A stretch of DNA of 64,000 bases, from NCBI GenBank assembly GCA_020081605.1, contig JAHREC010000018.1, positions 6,572,001 to 6,636,000 on the forward strand, written 5' to 3'. Shown here piece by piece: positions 46,350 to 57,847 of this stretch. A program made the translations under genes and the position numbers. The DNA comes from Albifimbria verrucaria. Taxonomy: Eukaryota; Ascomycota; Sordariomycetes; Hypocreales; Stachybotryaceae. Within the stretch, counting starts at the first letter, position 1. Each line of letters starts with the position of its first letter. The notes under the pieces are model-generated. The model was not told where the DNA came from, searched no databases, and was given only the letters and a program-made list of their open reading frames with translations.

Positions 46350-46836
46350 TTGGGAGCCGTTGTAGGTTGATTAGAAGCTATCTGGAACGGAGTTTGAAGA
46401 TGAGAGTGTCAGTTTGTACTACAATGGTCTGAGATCAAGGGCATGTATCTTTAGGCTGCCGCGCTGGAACAAGCGCCTGAATGCTGCAAGGCTCAGCTCC
46501 CCGCAAGCGCAGGCAAATGAGCGGCCTAGAGGGGTCAGGTCAGGTCACCCTACAATTATCTTCCCACACGGTACATAGCCTTTTTGCGAATGTTGTATCC
46601 CCTATAACCAATGTAAGGGAGATCATAGAACCTCCGAGGAGAGTCGCCTGGCTGGCTGTAATTATCATAAGTCAAGTAAGCATTAAGAGTAGAAAAAGAA
46701 GGTCTTCATATATTGATAATCATATAATTTGTAATGCTTTTTTTTCCCTATTTTCTCTCTTGCTTAAGGGAGACAATGTACTCTTCTCTTTTCCAAATAT
46801 TCCTAGCTCGATTTCTTTATCGATAATCAGCAGGCA
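46350..46836. other. Intergenic stretch
   Basis: Upstream of the motif ORF there is AT-rich DNA and promoter-like sequence. No gene is seen. Confidence 0.45.
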
Positions 46837-47315
46837 TTAACCTGCGACGCAGTAAGCGTTGCAAGGCGTATCACTCTTCTGCTCGAATAAGGCCCTTGGG
46901 ACCAACCACATTTTCACTCTGAAATTGCCATCATCGGCATGCTTGATCCAAGACTTTTCGATGCCAAAGTCAGAATACTCAGTGAAAATTTTGCCTTCAA
47001 GTATAGTCCGTTCATTCTGCGAGGATAGGTCGCCAAACTCCTCTTGACTCATCGGGCACGTACACTTAGAGTAAATGATAGGGAATGTGTTGGAACCAAT
47101 ATAAGGGCTAGTTGCTTGAGGCAATTCGCGTTCACTTTTCCAATAGAGTGTCACCAACCGAGCCCTGATTCGGCTTCCGGGTCGTCACGATCCGAATTTC
47201 TTGGAGGTAGCTATGCCTTTCGCGCAGGATGTCCTTGTCAAGGCACAATTGCTTCTTTCGAGTTGAAATCCCTTCCGCCGCCTCCTTGATCCTTTGATCA
47301 CAATTCCAAGCGCAT
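46837..47315 (-). CDS. Hypothetical protein next to the NLR cluster
   Basis: An open frame of 106 codons (47157-46837) contains CTCPMSQEEFGD and ends ALFEQKSDTPCNAYCVAG. A second frame, 47310-47125, reads a helical charged segment (EGISTRKKQLCLDKDILRER) and joins the first if one A of the run near 47137 is surplus. No ATG leads cleanly into it, so the N-terminus is missing or in an unseen exon. No signal peptide was found and no family recognised. It is included because both frames look protein-like and abut. Confidence 0.35.
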
Positions 47316-48557
47316 TAATAGGGGCGCTTTATGAATATGATGGTTTTTGGGTTCAAGCGTCCACTGGGGCAATTCTTGTGACATTCAGATCCGCCAGACA
47401 AAACCACTTTCTATGCCGGAGCATGTTAGAAAAACTTTGGAGAGAGGCGTGATCAGGTCTTGCCAACTATGATGGAAGGTTGGATAAGAGAGCTCGGAAA
47501 AAGATGAAGAAACGGGACAGCACACTACGTAGGAGCTCACAATTCAACTCGTTCGTCTTACTCAGTTATCGTCGGTTTGCTTATGTCTTGACCGGGACAA
47601 CCTCAATGGCGGTCAAACATCTATATACCTCAGCAGATTGTAGCATATGGACTATAAGAATATGGTATCAACATTACAAGAGTCATCTAGGAAAATACAA
47701 AGTTACGTAGGGGTTCCAAAGTACAGAAGAAAATATCCTTCCTGTTGCTGACAAGTTATAAGCCATAAGTTGGGTAGCAGTATCGGAGGTATCTAAAGAA
47801 AAGCTCATCTCCTAACCACCCTGGCCGAGCAGTCAAATTATAAGAAGAGTGGAAACGTGTATACATGAATTCTGTGGGAACGCAGAATTGGAGTTTCCAA
47901 TTCACTGCTCCTAAGCGTTATATTAATGTATTATAAAAGACTTGAGGCTGTCCTAAGAAACAGGGATAGCTCCCCTTAATATGTACAATGTAATGCGTAA
48001 GGCATATAGTAAATCCGCTCCAGTGGCCCCCGTCATGGGTGCGGCGACCCAAGAATAACAGCCACCTGGGGCTGTTCAGCAGATTCCACTTGAAGTTCAG
48101 CCTAGAATAAGGATCCATAGTCCTCATGCAGGGGTATGACGTCACGTCATGAGAGCAGTATAGAAATGCTCCCGTGATCTTCCTAGCAAGGTCCTAGCTA
48201 TGCTAGTTATCGAGGTTTCCAACCTCCAATCTATTAAACGAGACGGCCCACTGCTGTAGGATGAAGCAAGAGGCGAATAGGTTCCTGTGATTCTAGTTGG
48301 GGTGTTCAGTTATTCATCTCCATGCGTATGTGAGGGACCCAATGCTCGACCCACATACCCCCGGTCCCTGGTACAAGGTCAAGATGATGAGGCTGTGTGA
48401 CACGTACTGTAAGGCACCGAGAGGTCTTTGTAAGAACAGGAAATGTGGGGACTTCTACTGACAAATTAATAAGGGCGTCCCCAGCAAGCTCTCTCTTCAA
48501 TTCTATACTAGTCTACCATCTACTTTTGGCAGTGCTTCAGCGAACCCTGCATCGGCA
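47316..48557. other. Intergenic stretch
   Basis: No gene is recognised. 48300-48550 is the promoter region of the transcription-factor-domain gene. Confidence 0.45.
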
Positions 48558-50035
48558 ATGACTAGTAACCAGTTTAACCAGTTTATATTTGTCAGTGGGC
48601 AGCCAAAGAGCAAGCGGAGCGCTGCCGATAATTTCCTTATCAGGAGTCGATGTATGATTGGAGTGAATAAAAGGACACATCAACAAGATCTGTTCGGGAA
48701 GCAAAGCGAGCCGTTCGCATCGAAGACGTCTCAATTGGAGCCGCTGGAGTAAAGGCTTTGGAGTTTGCAGATGCCAACCCTCTTCCAATATCCCAAGAGC
48801 ATCTGCGCCACAAGATACGGCAACCTTCGAGTCCTCGCTCATTGCAAGCCCTGTTGAACGTCAACCCGAAGATTGAACAAATCGCTAAAAGTGTATGCAA
48901 ATCACCAGAAGCGCTGTTAAGAGATTGTACAGAAGCCACCCCTATCAAATCGACCAGTATCTAACATATGCTAGTTATTATCTACAATCGAGTTCTCGAA
49001 GCTAATTACTTAGTAAACTCCTTTGTTCATTATGGCATCTCTACAAAGGAACTTGGCTTATCGTCGCTCGAGTATGCAAATCCAAGGGAGATATTGTTGA
49101 CAAACTCCATTGCTCATGACTTGAGTCACCATCGCTCGCCTTCACAACAAACTAGTCTGCTCTTAACCAGAGTGTTTCATGAGCTGAACCACAAACTTAC
49201 TGATAAAAATGCATGGTTGAAGGACTCAACTATCTACAATATTGCGCTGCTTGCTTTGACAGCCATGTGTTTTGGTGAAATTGCCGCCCTGAAGGCTCAC
49301 ATGGCTGCACTACATAAGATTCTTGAGCTGCGAGGTGGTCTCCAGAGTCTGATGTGGGCGCCTCAGGTCATTTCGAAATTACAGATGATCGACCTCGTTC
49401 TGGCCCTCAGCTCCGGAACGGATCCGTATTTCTTGGAAAGTTCATCTCTTGTCGGATCTAGTAGGGCCTTGGTCCCCAACAACAACCACTACACGGAGCC
49501 TAGCTATTATACATGCCTGGATCCGAGACTAAAGGATATTTTAACTGAGCTGAGAGAACTGACTGCATCAGTCAACAAGCATGCTGGTGACAAAAGGAAG
49601 ATAACTTTTAAGGTGTTTATACCAGCATTTAGTTCTATCTCAGCGCGCTTGTTGAAGCTCGAACGCATTCTTGACAGACCCATCGACGAATGTCTCTGCA
49701 TAGGAATGCTGACATTTTTGGTCGGTTTTTTCCAAGCTCCGGCCAAAGGGTCAGTATTTGCACACTTGATTCAACGAATACGCACCGTGGCAATGTACGG
49801 CCAAAGTAAAGGAAACAACATACCTAAGAGTATCAGCGCGTGGCTATTAATTCTAGCTGCCATGTCTGTCCTCGACCTCACGGAGACATGGCTGCGAGAG
49901 ACTTGGACAGGTACAATGGGGCTAGACTTGTGCTGGGAAGATGTTGATCGGATGGTTCACGAATTGGTCTGGATTGACAGTGTACATGATAACCTTGGTA
50001 GAAGGGCATTCCAGCGCCTAAGTAGGTGCTCATAG
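48558..50035 (+). CDS. Fungal transcription-factor-domain protein lacking a zinc cluster
   Basis: The ATG at 48558 reads FNQFIFVSGQPKSKRS...IRSRCMIGVNKRT, the N-terminal RSxCMxGxNKR-type segment found in regulators that keep the fungal transcription-factor domain without Zn2Cys6. One base is missing near 48670. The next frame continues REAKRAVRIEDV and on to 48960. A further shift precedes the intact frame 48968-50035. That frame holds the domain body: SLEYANPREILL, a helix NIALLALTAMCFGE, and ALKAHMAALHKILELRGGLQ, the classical LRGG element. It ends at the TAG at 50035. Two decayed copies of its 3-prime half lie downstream (see 50347-50585 and 55058-55195). DNA binding cannot be claimed. Confidence 0.72.
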
Positions 50036-50217
50036 TCAAATGCAACAATGTGTTTGCCTATGTTACTGCATATATTAGACTGACGCGTCTTGAGTGTTTT
50101 GGGTGAGTACAGAAGGACGCCAGTGCACATTTGGTAAGTATTATAAGTAACATTGGTTCATGATTGAGAATCATACTCCTATATATTTTTATAAATATTA
50201 ACGCATGAATTCTTATT

Positions 50218-50346
50218 AGCATCAATATCCCACGTACGAACTTCAACATCAGCAGCCTAAAACCACGTCGAGGTCAATTCCGTGCGTTAGTATCCGTCAA
50301 TGGCTCTCAAGAGATGATTTCAACGTTCTGAGCCCCAGTTTTGCGA
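50218..50346 (-). pseudogene. Relic copy of the secreted repeat-protein gene
   Basis: This aligns base for base with 50829-50956 of the intact repeat-protein gene (shared blocks caatatcccacgt and ggctctca.ga.atga with ttcaac(g/t)ttctga), at roughly three quarters identity by eye. The reading frame is lost. It abuts a relic of another gene at 50347. Confidence 0.75.
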
Positions 50347-50585
50347 GCCTATACGGAGCCTCACTACTATACACAACAGGGCCCGAGATTAAAAACAGTT
50401 TTGAAAGCTTAGAGACTTGAGCCCATCTGTCAACAAATACACCCATTGTAAGATAAAGCTAACTTCAGGGTATTTATAATATCGTTTCATTCTTTGATGG
50501 TCTTTCTTCTAAAGCTGAGTACTTCCTAAACCTATTGATAAAATCTCCACACGAGAATACCAATATTTGAATTAGTTTTTCTTCG
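50347..50585 (+). pseudogene. Relic copy of the transcription-factor-domain gene, part 1
   Basis: This aligns with 49490-49730 of the gene at 48558-50035 (shared blocks tacggagcct.a.ctattata, tcagtcaacaa.atac, aagataa and a gggtatttata/aggtgtttata pair). Homology stops near 50585 at the position where the relic at 55058 takes up. Confidence 0.72.
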
Positions 50586-50671
50586 TCTCAGAATTGATTG
50601 AATTCTCAATCACTCAATTTTACTAATTTCTCTAGCGTCAACCCATTGCTCTACAGACTGCAATATCTACT

Positions 50672-51621
50672 CTACTGTACAGACCATTCCCCGTTTGGCC
50701 CCTCTTCCTTTCCTATCCAAGTTACATAAGAGTAAACATCCTGATACATGGATGAGGCAGTGGCGATGTAGACTTCGATCTTCTGTCGGATGTCCCGAGT
50801 TTTGATCAAGTATAAATCTTCATTGGGACCAATATCCCACGTGCCAACTTCACCATCGGCAAGTTTAAACCATGTTGAACTCAGCTCTACACGCTGGTAC
50901 CCATCTATAGCTCTCACGACATGAACTTCAACTTTCTGACCCCTAGTGTTGCGGTACTTGACGAAGAATAAATTCCCTCCATTGATAATCCACTTGCCAT
51001 TTTCAGCGTCGGACGCAGAAAAAGACGTGGCGATATGGAGGTCGAATTGTTGGTAATTTCTCTGGCTCGCACGATGAATCTCAATCATGTTTGAGCTCGT
51101 TCCATTAGTTTTAATGAAGAAGAGGTTTCCATCATCCACTGTCCAGGTTCCTCTTTCTGCATCGTCAAGGCTAAACGCTGTTTCGGTCTTCGTGGTCAAG
51201 CTGAGGTATTTAGATGCGGCACTGGCCTGATGAATCTCTATCTTCCTATTGGTAGTGTTGCGAAGCTTTATGTAGAACAAGTCGGCCCCAGTACTTCCAC
51301 CGGGGACCTGAAACTTGCCATTCTGCCACTCATTTGGACCGAAAATAGTTGCAAAGTCCCCAGTCGGAACTGCATAGCTGTTTGTATGGTCAAGGGTGTG
51401 AACTTCAGTTTTGCCTGATCCATTGTTCCGTACCCTGACCAAGTATATATTTGCGAATGAAGCATTGCTGTATTGGCTGGCCCTAGAGCGAAGTGACTGC
51501 TGCGATATCAGATGGCACGTCGCCCAAGGCAGGCGTTAATACTCACTTGACCGTAGCTGACGCTCGGTAGCAAAGACAGAATAGCTAGCGCCAGCAACCT
51601 CAAAGCTAGAGTTGCAAACAT
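50672..51621 (-). CDS. Secreted repeat protein with EVH/EIH beta-propeller-like repeats
   Basis: Exon 1 (51621-51547) encodes a complete signal peptide (MFATLALRLLALAILSLLPS, then VSYGQ). After a GTGAGT intron (51497-51546), exon 2 (51496-50672) is fully open. The mature protein has four to five units of about 48 residues with the core LFFIK..RNT..KIEVH.A....YQ and a preceding G.W...GG turn, for example GGNLFFVKYRNTRGQKVEVH. Spacing resembles the FG-GAP/VCBS-like repeats that follow cell-wall enzymes in fungi and bacteria, but the calcium-binding DxNGDG is replaced. It is probably a secreted beta-propeller binding protein; the ligand is unknown. Part of a second copy survives at 50218-50346. 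Confidence 0.75.
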
Positions 51622-52444
51622 CATGGGAACTGAAAGCACAATTATGTTGCATCAACTCATAGGTTTCTTGATCTTATATAAATGAGAATCAATTAGTTGA
51701 AATGAATGATTAGCAGGAAAGTCGAGAGAGCAATACGGTGTTATATATGTTCAAAGGTAGGTCACAATCAATCTTATTCAATAATCTATGGCGCTGTTTC
51801 ATTCCCAAATTGTGATGTTCTCCATCCTTTTCCAATGTCTCAGTCTAGCTGGGATCAGCTCGCCTTAGAATAGCCAAGCTGAACGAACGCAGCTGCTACA
51901 ACTGCCATACTTGGTTGATGGGAGGGTTAAGATTTTCTTAACGGTCGCGACCCTGTTCGATGTTCAGCTGAATGTATATTCTGTACCCTGTAGGAAGTGA
52001 AATAAGTTAAACTTCTCTCGATTTAGTTAATCTGAAACAGCCAGGAATGTTCCTCGGTGTTCTCGACTGAAATCACACCAGTCTAGAATCGCGTGCACAT
52101 CAATGTAGCAAGCGAATATGTATCACTAGCTGTGTCCGTGGCCAGTGAGCTGCCTGCGTGTATCATTCTGCAGCTGGACCATGTTCTTCACCTGGCAACA
52201 GGGGCACTATGTTTTATGATCTCTCCTGTCAGATTGGCGACCTCTTTTACATGAGGCACCTCTTATTAAAACACCCATGAATCAAGACTAGGAGAAAACT
52301 TCTCATCTATTGATTCCGAAGTTGGTTGACCAAAGTGTGGCCGCCAATAAACAAAGTGATGAACTTGATAGAAATGACACGGCGATTACAGTGCACGGCA
52401 GCTCGATATCAAGTAACAGTTTTCAATAAGTGACTAATACGGTA
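51622..52444. other. Intergenic stretch
   Basis: This contains the promoter of the secreted repeat protein and the 3-prime flank of the permease. No gene is seen. Confidence 0.45.
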
Positions 52445-53946
52445 TCATAGGTCTCTTCCACAAGCCAAGCATCTATGCTGTAACATTTCTTTAACTTCAT
52501 AGTGTCTATTGGCATACAAGAACCACAGCCCAACACTAATAATGGCCACACCTACCAGAACAACAGACGCATAGTTCATTTGTTCAGTGAGTACAGGCAG
52601 GTACGAAGGAAAACAATAAAAGATGATGGCCACTGTTGTCCAGGAAAGCATTACAATGTTTGCCAGAAGCCCAAGTCTAGGATACCAAAATGGACCGTGT
52701 TGGAACTTGGAGCGGCCTTGAACGAGCATTAGACTCACAGGTATGCTATAGCTAACATACTGAAGCAGAATCCCGGTCGATATAAGGGAATTGAAGGCCA
52801 AATCCGAACCAAGGTAAAGGCAACCGAAAATGGCTGTGACAGTTGCCGACATTATGATAGACCATATCGGAGTATGGAATGGAGCAGGTGCAAGTTTGCT
52901 GAAGTAGCGGTGCAAGGGAAACCTCCTTCGCGACTAATGGTCCATGCAAGACGGGACTGCCAGGTTTGAATTGACCAGACCACGCCCGCACTAGTTATGA
53001 GTACGAGGATCCATAACCCTGAAGCAGCGCCCGTGTTGTTGGTGATGCGGTAGAAATTTGACAAGCCTGAGTTGTCGGCGGCGCCGTCGATAGAGTCTAT
53101 GTTGATGAGGACTCCGAGAATGACAAGGAGTCCAGAGAAGAAGCCAATTACAATCGTCCAAATCAGAGCTTTTGGAATATTCGTAGCTGGTGAAGGGATC
53201 TCCTCCGCTAAATGGGTCGCCACGTCAAGACAGGAGAAGCTCCAATTGGCCCCATTCATGCCCATGATAAAGGCAATCCCGTCAGGCCAACCCGAGATGT
53301 TAGACTTGGTGACGAAGAAATCCTTGGCAGAAACCTTGGTGTCAGACATGGCAAACAGAGTGATGAAGATAATCCCGGCCGTTAAGCAGCTGAAAAGAAG
53401 CATGATGTTGGATATCTTTGGCAGAGCACGCTCGAAGCTGGCAAGAATGACGGTAATGACATTGAGAAGCTGGTAACCCACAAAAACCATCCACTTCTTG
53501 TACTCGAAGCTAGAGTCGAGGAGCGATATGATGGCACAGACGCCCTGCGGAACTGCGAGGCAGACAGAGGCCCCTGTGGCGACGGCACCCAGCCAACTAG
53601 CCATCGCCGTCATGTAGGAGAGGAAGCGTCGAAATTCGGCCGGGGCGAGACGGTTCACCCAGATGTATTGACCACCAGGATGAGGCATGGCAGATGCTAG
53701 CTCGGCAAGCGTCGTAGCAATGGCCAGGCCCACACCAGCCATGACCAAGAAGCCCCAGAAGACCAAAGGCGACCCTCCAAGCGGGATCGCAGTGCCCAGC
53801 GTAAGAAGAACGCCAATGGCCGTATTGGTGACTCCATAACCGATGCCGATGGCTGACAAAGTTCTAAAGGGCTTTAGTGTTTGGATTGTCACGTCTTGTA
53901 TGGAGCCATTCTCGGGCACTTGAATATTAGTCTTTTCGGAAGCCAT
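52445..53946 (-). CDS. APC-family amino-acid/GABA permease
   Basis: Start at the ATG at 53946 (MASEKTNIQVPENGS); the preceding in-frame TTG codon is not a start. The protein has about 500 residues and 12 membrane segments. TM1 is TLSAIGIGYGVTNTAIGVLL with the unwound glycine motif. IATTLAELASAMPHPGGQYIW is the conserved TM3 region of GABA/choline permeases (UGA4/HNM1 group). ANWSFSCLDVATHLAEEIPSP is the family loop. A one-base break at the G-run 52916-52918 separates ISREGGFP from its continuation LHRYFSKLAPAPF, and the rest is open to 52445. No introns. Expected plasma-membrane or vacuolar uptake of GABA, amino acids or choline. Confidence 0.9.
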
Positions 53947-56210
53947 GTGCAATTTTTGATGGACAGAGGGTAAAAATGGTCATGTCCTGAGAGGGGCGTC
54001 ACAACTATGGCGAGAAATCGACAGCACGGGTCAGAAAAGATGAAAGGGAGCGTCCGGTGGGAGGATTTGCAAATCTAGGATCGGTGACACTACGGCCTAG
54101 AGTACCGTGTTTGTGGTATTATGTGGTTTCATTAATGTGGCGTAGTAAGACAAAGTGGCAACGGTCTCCGCAGGGTGGGAAATGAGTACAATCAACAACT
54201 CATGGGTTTATTAATCGAGGCTTATCGAGAGTTATCCGATATCTCTTGCAGCGATGCATCCGGGTATCAGTCAAGTGTATGCTAATACTTTTGAGCTGGA
54301 CGAACCTGGGAGTGTGGATGCGGGGCATGGTTGATCGCATTAGACGACTCCTGCGTAGTATTGTCATCTGAGACTTTACGCCGAGGTGGCGACCTGATCC
54401 CATAGATCTCCGAATGAGCCTGGGTCCAATCACGCGATGCCTGCCGGTTTACAGCGAAGGACAGCATTCCCGCACGACCCTTGGCCAAGCGCCCGATTGC
54501 CTAGATTGTCGTCGAGATACCGACGTAGCATTGCCGATGGGAATGAGAACAGGCAGTTCAAGATAAGCAAAGTGCAAAATAAGCTGACGAGTAGGAGCGC
54601 AGGAAGTTGGGTGGCGGCCCAGCTGAACAAATAAATGAGAGAGTGTGTGTCTTGCCTGAGACATCGGGGAAGAAGTGCTATGCACGAGGACGATGAGAGA
54701 TCTGCAGATACAAACAAGATGTTGCTCCCTTATCCACAAGATGACTACCGTGTTTGGATTTTCTGCTCTTAATATAGGAGGTATTGTCCTGTTTCTTTGT
54801 GAGCACTACCGTTAACACCACTCCCCAAGGCACAGAGGCTATGGAGATTATCGGGTCAAAGCGTAGGTGATTCAGGCATGGCTTCGGGCATAAGCGATGC
54901 TTAAGTACCTACCATTTCCGCTCACTCGCTCAATGCGGTAATTCAACACTTTCCGATGAAGGCCAGTCAACTACGTAAATCCAGAAAACAATATGTTGCA
55001 TTCTGAAGCTTATCTGCCTGCTACTAGTATAACAAGTTATCAGGTACAATTGATCGGTTTCTCCCAAGCTCCAGTCATGAAAGCCATTTTCGCACTTGGT
55101 TCAACAAATACGCACCGTAGTAAGGTATGGCCAAAGTAGCGAAACACCCGCATGCGAGAATATTAGCGTGGAGTTGTTAATTTTGGACACTTGTTAAGCA
55201 CTTCTGGTTTCATTTCTACCTGTGGCTGAAATTATTGAATTGTCTGCGAATTCCTGCTTATTAGCCGTGCAATGTCGTCCCTCGAGGACAAAGTGTGCTC
55301 AGTAGCTTAGCAGAACTTCTGGGGCAGAGCTAGCAGGTCCGCAATCCCACACGCAATCTTTCCAAACATCTCTCTACGCTGGGCCATGACATGCCACGAC
55401 AAATTTTCCCCGTGTTATTTGTTCACAACTGGAACGATGAGCGGAATAACGAGTTTCTTCTAGACAATAGATCAATTTTTCTGCCATGTGGATCATCTTG
55501 TCTTGCTGGATGGAAATAGACTGATGTATCTCCTCCAGGGTAGCACGCTCTGCCATAATTCCCGTTCATTCCACCTACTGACACGTCTGTTCGTAGCTTA
55601 TTTCTGGAACCACTCATCCGTCCCATCTTTATTGCCGCTCCCTGATCTTTTGTTGCAACCGAGCTTGCTTACATCCGATTTTGCTACTGTTCATTAATGC
55701 TCCAATGTGCCGCTCTTCTAATTCGTGTTTATAAGACTCAACCACAAATGGTCACAACTCGCCTGCACGATAATTTAGCCGGCAATTAGCTGGTCTCCAT
55801 TGTACTCCTTGGCCTGTCTCTGCTGGCTTTCCGAGTCTTTTGACAACATTCAAATAGGCTCCTCCATGATTTTAGTCAGCTCTTCTACCGTCGCTTGTTC
55901 AACCAGCATCTTCCGCTTCAGTCCACTTTTCCCCGACCAGTCTTGTGTATGATGTTCACTTTGTCCTTGCAACTCGTTAACTCTTCTGCGACACTTTACA
56001 TTTAATGATTATTCCTTATGAATCGTCAAAATTTCTGAGAGCCTCCTATCAATTGACATTGGATATAGATACAATCAGGATACAGCCAATAGAATTCAGA
56101 TCATAAACATGATTAAAAACACTACAATCATGTCAGACAAACACTAATATATGAAGATAGTGTCGTTAAAACCAGGCGTTAGCCTAACAGCAGTGACTAT
56201 AAAGAACTTT
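53947..56210. other. Gene-poor stretch with one relic
   Basis: This is promoter side of the permease, then no supported gene. 55058-55195 is a relic (listed). Minus-strand ORFs at 55374-55626 read a short helical segment (ATLEEIHQSISIQQDKMIHM) without recognisable family. Confidence 0.45.
55058..55195 (+). pseudogene. Relic copy of the transcription-factor-domain gene, part 2
   Basis: This aligns with 49721-49860 of the gene at 48558-50035 (shared blocks ccaagctcc, ttggttcaac.aatacgcaccgt, ggccaaagta and ttagcgtgg/tcagcgcgtgg then ttaatt). The frame is lost. It starts where part 1 (50347-50585) ends, about 4.47 kb away. Confidence 0.75.
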
Positions 56211-56969
56211 CTAGCTTTTGTTTTGTCTCTCAATCACAGCAGCAGCTGTATCCTGGTCCTCAAGTTCTTTCATTAGCCTTGTTCTCATATCTAGGATTCT
56301 CTGAACCGCTGGTCGCTCCAACAGATGGCGGTGCCATCGATAGAAAAATGGAAACTCCTGGTCAAAAGCAGTTGTTTCACCGGGAAAGAGGGAGTCAAAG
56401 AGCAAAACATTCCATGGTACAAAACAGATATCAGCAAAGGTGCACTTGTCTCCGACAAGCCAAATAGGCTCGACCGAGCCACCATTCAAGTCTCGTGACG
56501 CATCGGCTCTCTTTTGCACATGGTCATTGATGACACCAACTATCCTCTTAACTTCACGTGCATATCTGTCAAGAGCACTGTGCACTTCCTTTTCCTTGTG
56601 AAAATGTACGAACCACATTCTTTGACCGAACATGGGGCCTTGACCGCTCATTTGGAACATAAGCCAGCTGTGCGTAAGCCACTTGTCCTGAAGATTGGTG
56701 CTATAGCTGATTACATGGTTTTCGTCGTAATTGTCAATGACATACTCTATGATAGCACCCGATTCGAACAACTTCACATTCGTGTTGGGATCGACCATTG
56801 ACGGTAGACGTCCATTTGGGTTGAGTGTGATGTACGGTTCGGATTTAATATCCGAGTATGAAATCCACTCGATTTTAAAGTTGAGGTCCAGTTCGGCAAG
56901 CACCAAAGCCACTTTCCAAGGATTTGGGCCGGTACCTTTTGGGGCCATATAGATTTGAATCGGTTGCAT
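56211..56969 (-). CDS. Glutathione S-transferase-like protein (Ure2p-like group)
   Basis: A single exon of 252 residues begins at the ATG at 56969. The N-terminal thioredoxin fold starts QIYMAPKGTGPNPWKVALVL and carries the glutathione-site NPNGRLPSMVDP and KLFESGAIIEYVIDNYD (the ES-GA-I motif). The C-terminal helical domain has WLMFQMSGQGPMFGQRMWF, characteristic of the Ure2p/YfcG-like group, and GDKCTFADICFVPWN. The frame is intact. It likely conjugates or reduces small electrophiles or disulfides in the cytosol. It is flanked by gene-poor DNA and no pathway link is evident. Confidence 0.93.
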   Translation of the reverse strand: MQPIQIYMAPKGTGPNPWKVALVLAELDLNFKIEWISYSDIKSEPYITLNPNGRLPSMVDPNTNVKLFESGAIIEYVIDNYDENHVISYSTNLQDKWLTHSWLMFQMSGQGPMFGQRMWFVHFHKEKEVHSALDRYAREVKRIVGVINDHVQKRADASRDLNGGSVEPIWLVGDKCTFADICFVPWNVLLFDSLFPGETTAFDQEFPFFYRWHRHLLERPAVQRILDMRTRLMKELEDQDTAAAVIERQNKS

Positions 56970-57847
56970 TGTAGAATGGCGAGGTGTGATGTGGAGGGTT
57001 GTCCAGTATCGTAATTCTGGTGAAACCTTTAACGTTTATATACACAGGGAAGCCGTTGTATGCTCAAGACAATGGCTCACAATAAACACTTGCCATGTCA
57101 GATGAGGTCATCCACTTATTCAGCGGATTCGCATGAGTTGCATTATCTCCGAGACGTGGAATTGTTCAATTCGGAACCCGAACTAGGTATATATATAACA
57201 AACGATGCTGACACATGTGTTGACTGGTCTCATGCAGCTCCAAGCGGCAATAAGCTTAAGATCGTTAAAACCGACTCAGAACTATTGAACTGAATCAATT
57301 CCGGTCATTCATTCTCAAGCCATGTTCTCACATGTTTCCTCCTTTCGAACAACTGCCCCAAACTGGAAATAGCATACGATATGCTATAGACGTCTAATTG
57401 AACTCAATGCAAAGTTCTTTTCATATAAACCTACAATTCCCTGAATTACCCTAAACTACCCTAAGCTACGCTAGATTGCCTCGGATAGCATCGGAAGTTG
57501 CTTGAGTAAAAGGTTACATAGAAGTTTGGGGGCTGAATAGCTTAGTGTTAGGTGATGTTTCAGCCCATGCAGAAATAGTCACGCCTGGAAGTCTTGAAAT
57601 CTGATTATTGACCAAATAAAACATTATAGGGTAGCAGACCATTGATCCTCAGTCAGGGGTTGCTACGCCGCCGCCTTGCATCAACTAGGTCGCGTAGAGT
57701 AGCATCCAGCGGCGTTTTTAATCTTAGGCTAGTGCTTTCACAAATCGCATCGCATCGCATCGCCTCCTTTTCTTCCACTTTCTTTCACATGTTGGACGTC
57801 CATGTAACTCTGCTAAAAACCTTTACTATCCGTTCATAGCCCTATCC
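56970..57847. other. Intergenic stretch with short simple repeats
   Basis: No supported gene. An ORF at 57060-57293 (+) has an ATG but no recognisable features. 57430-57475 has three degenerate 10-bp units of TACCCTAAAC type. 57745-57765 has about four ATCGC units. Confidence 0.45.
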
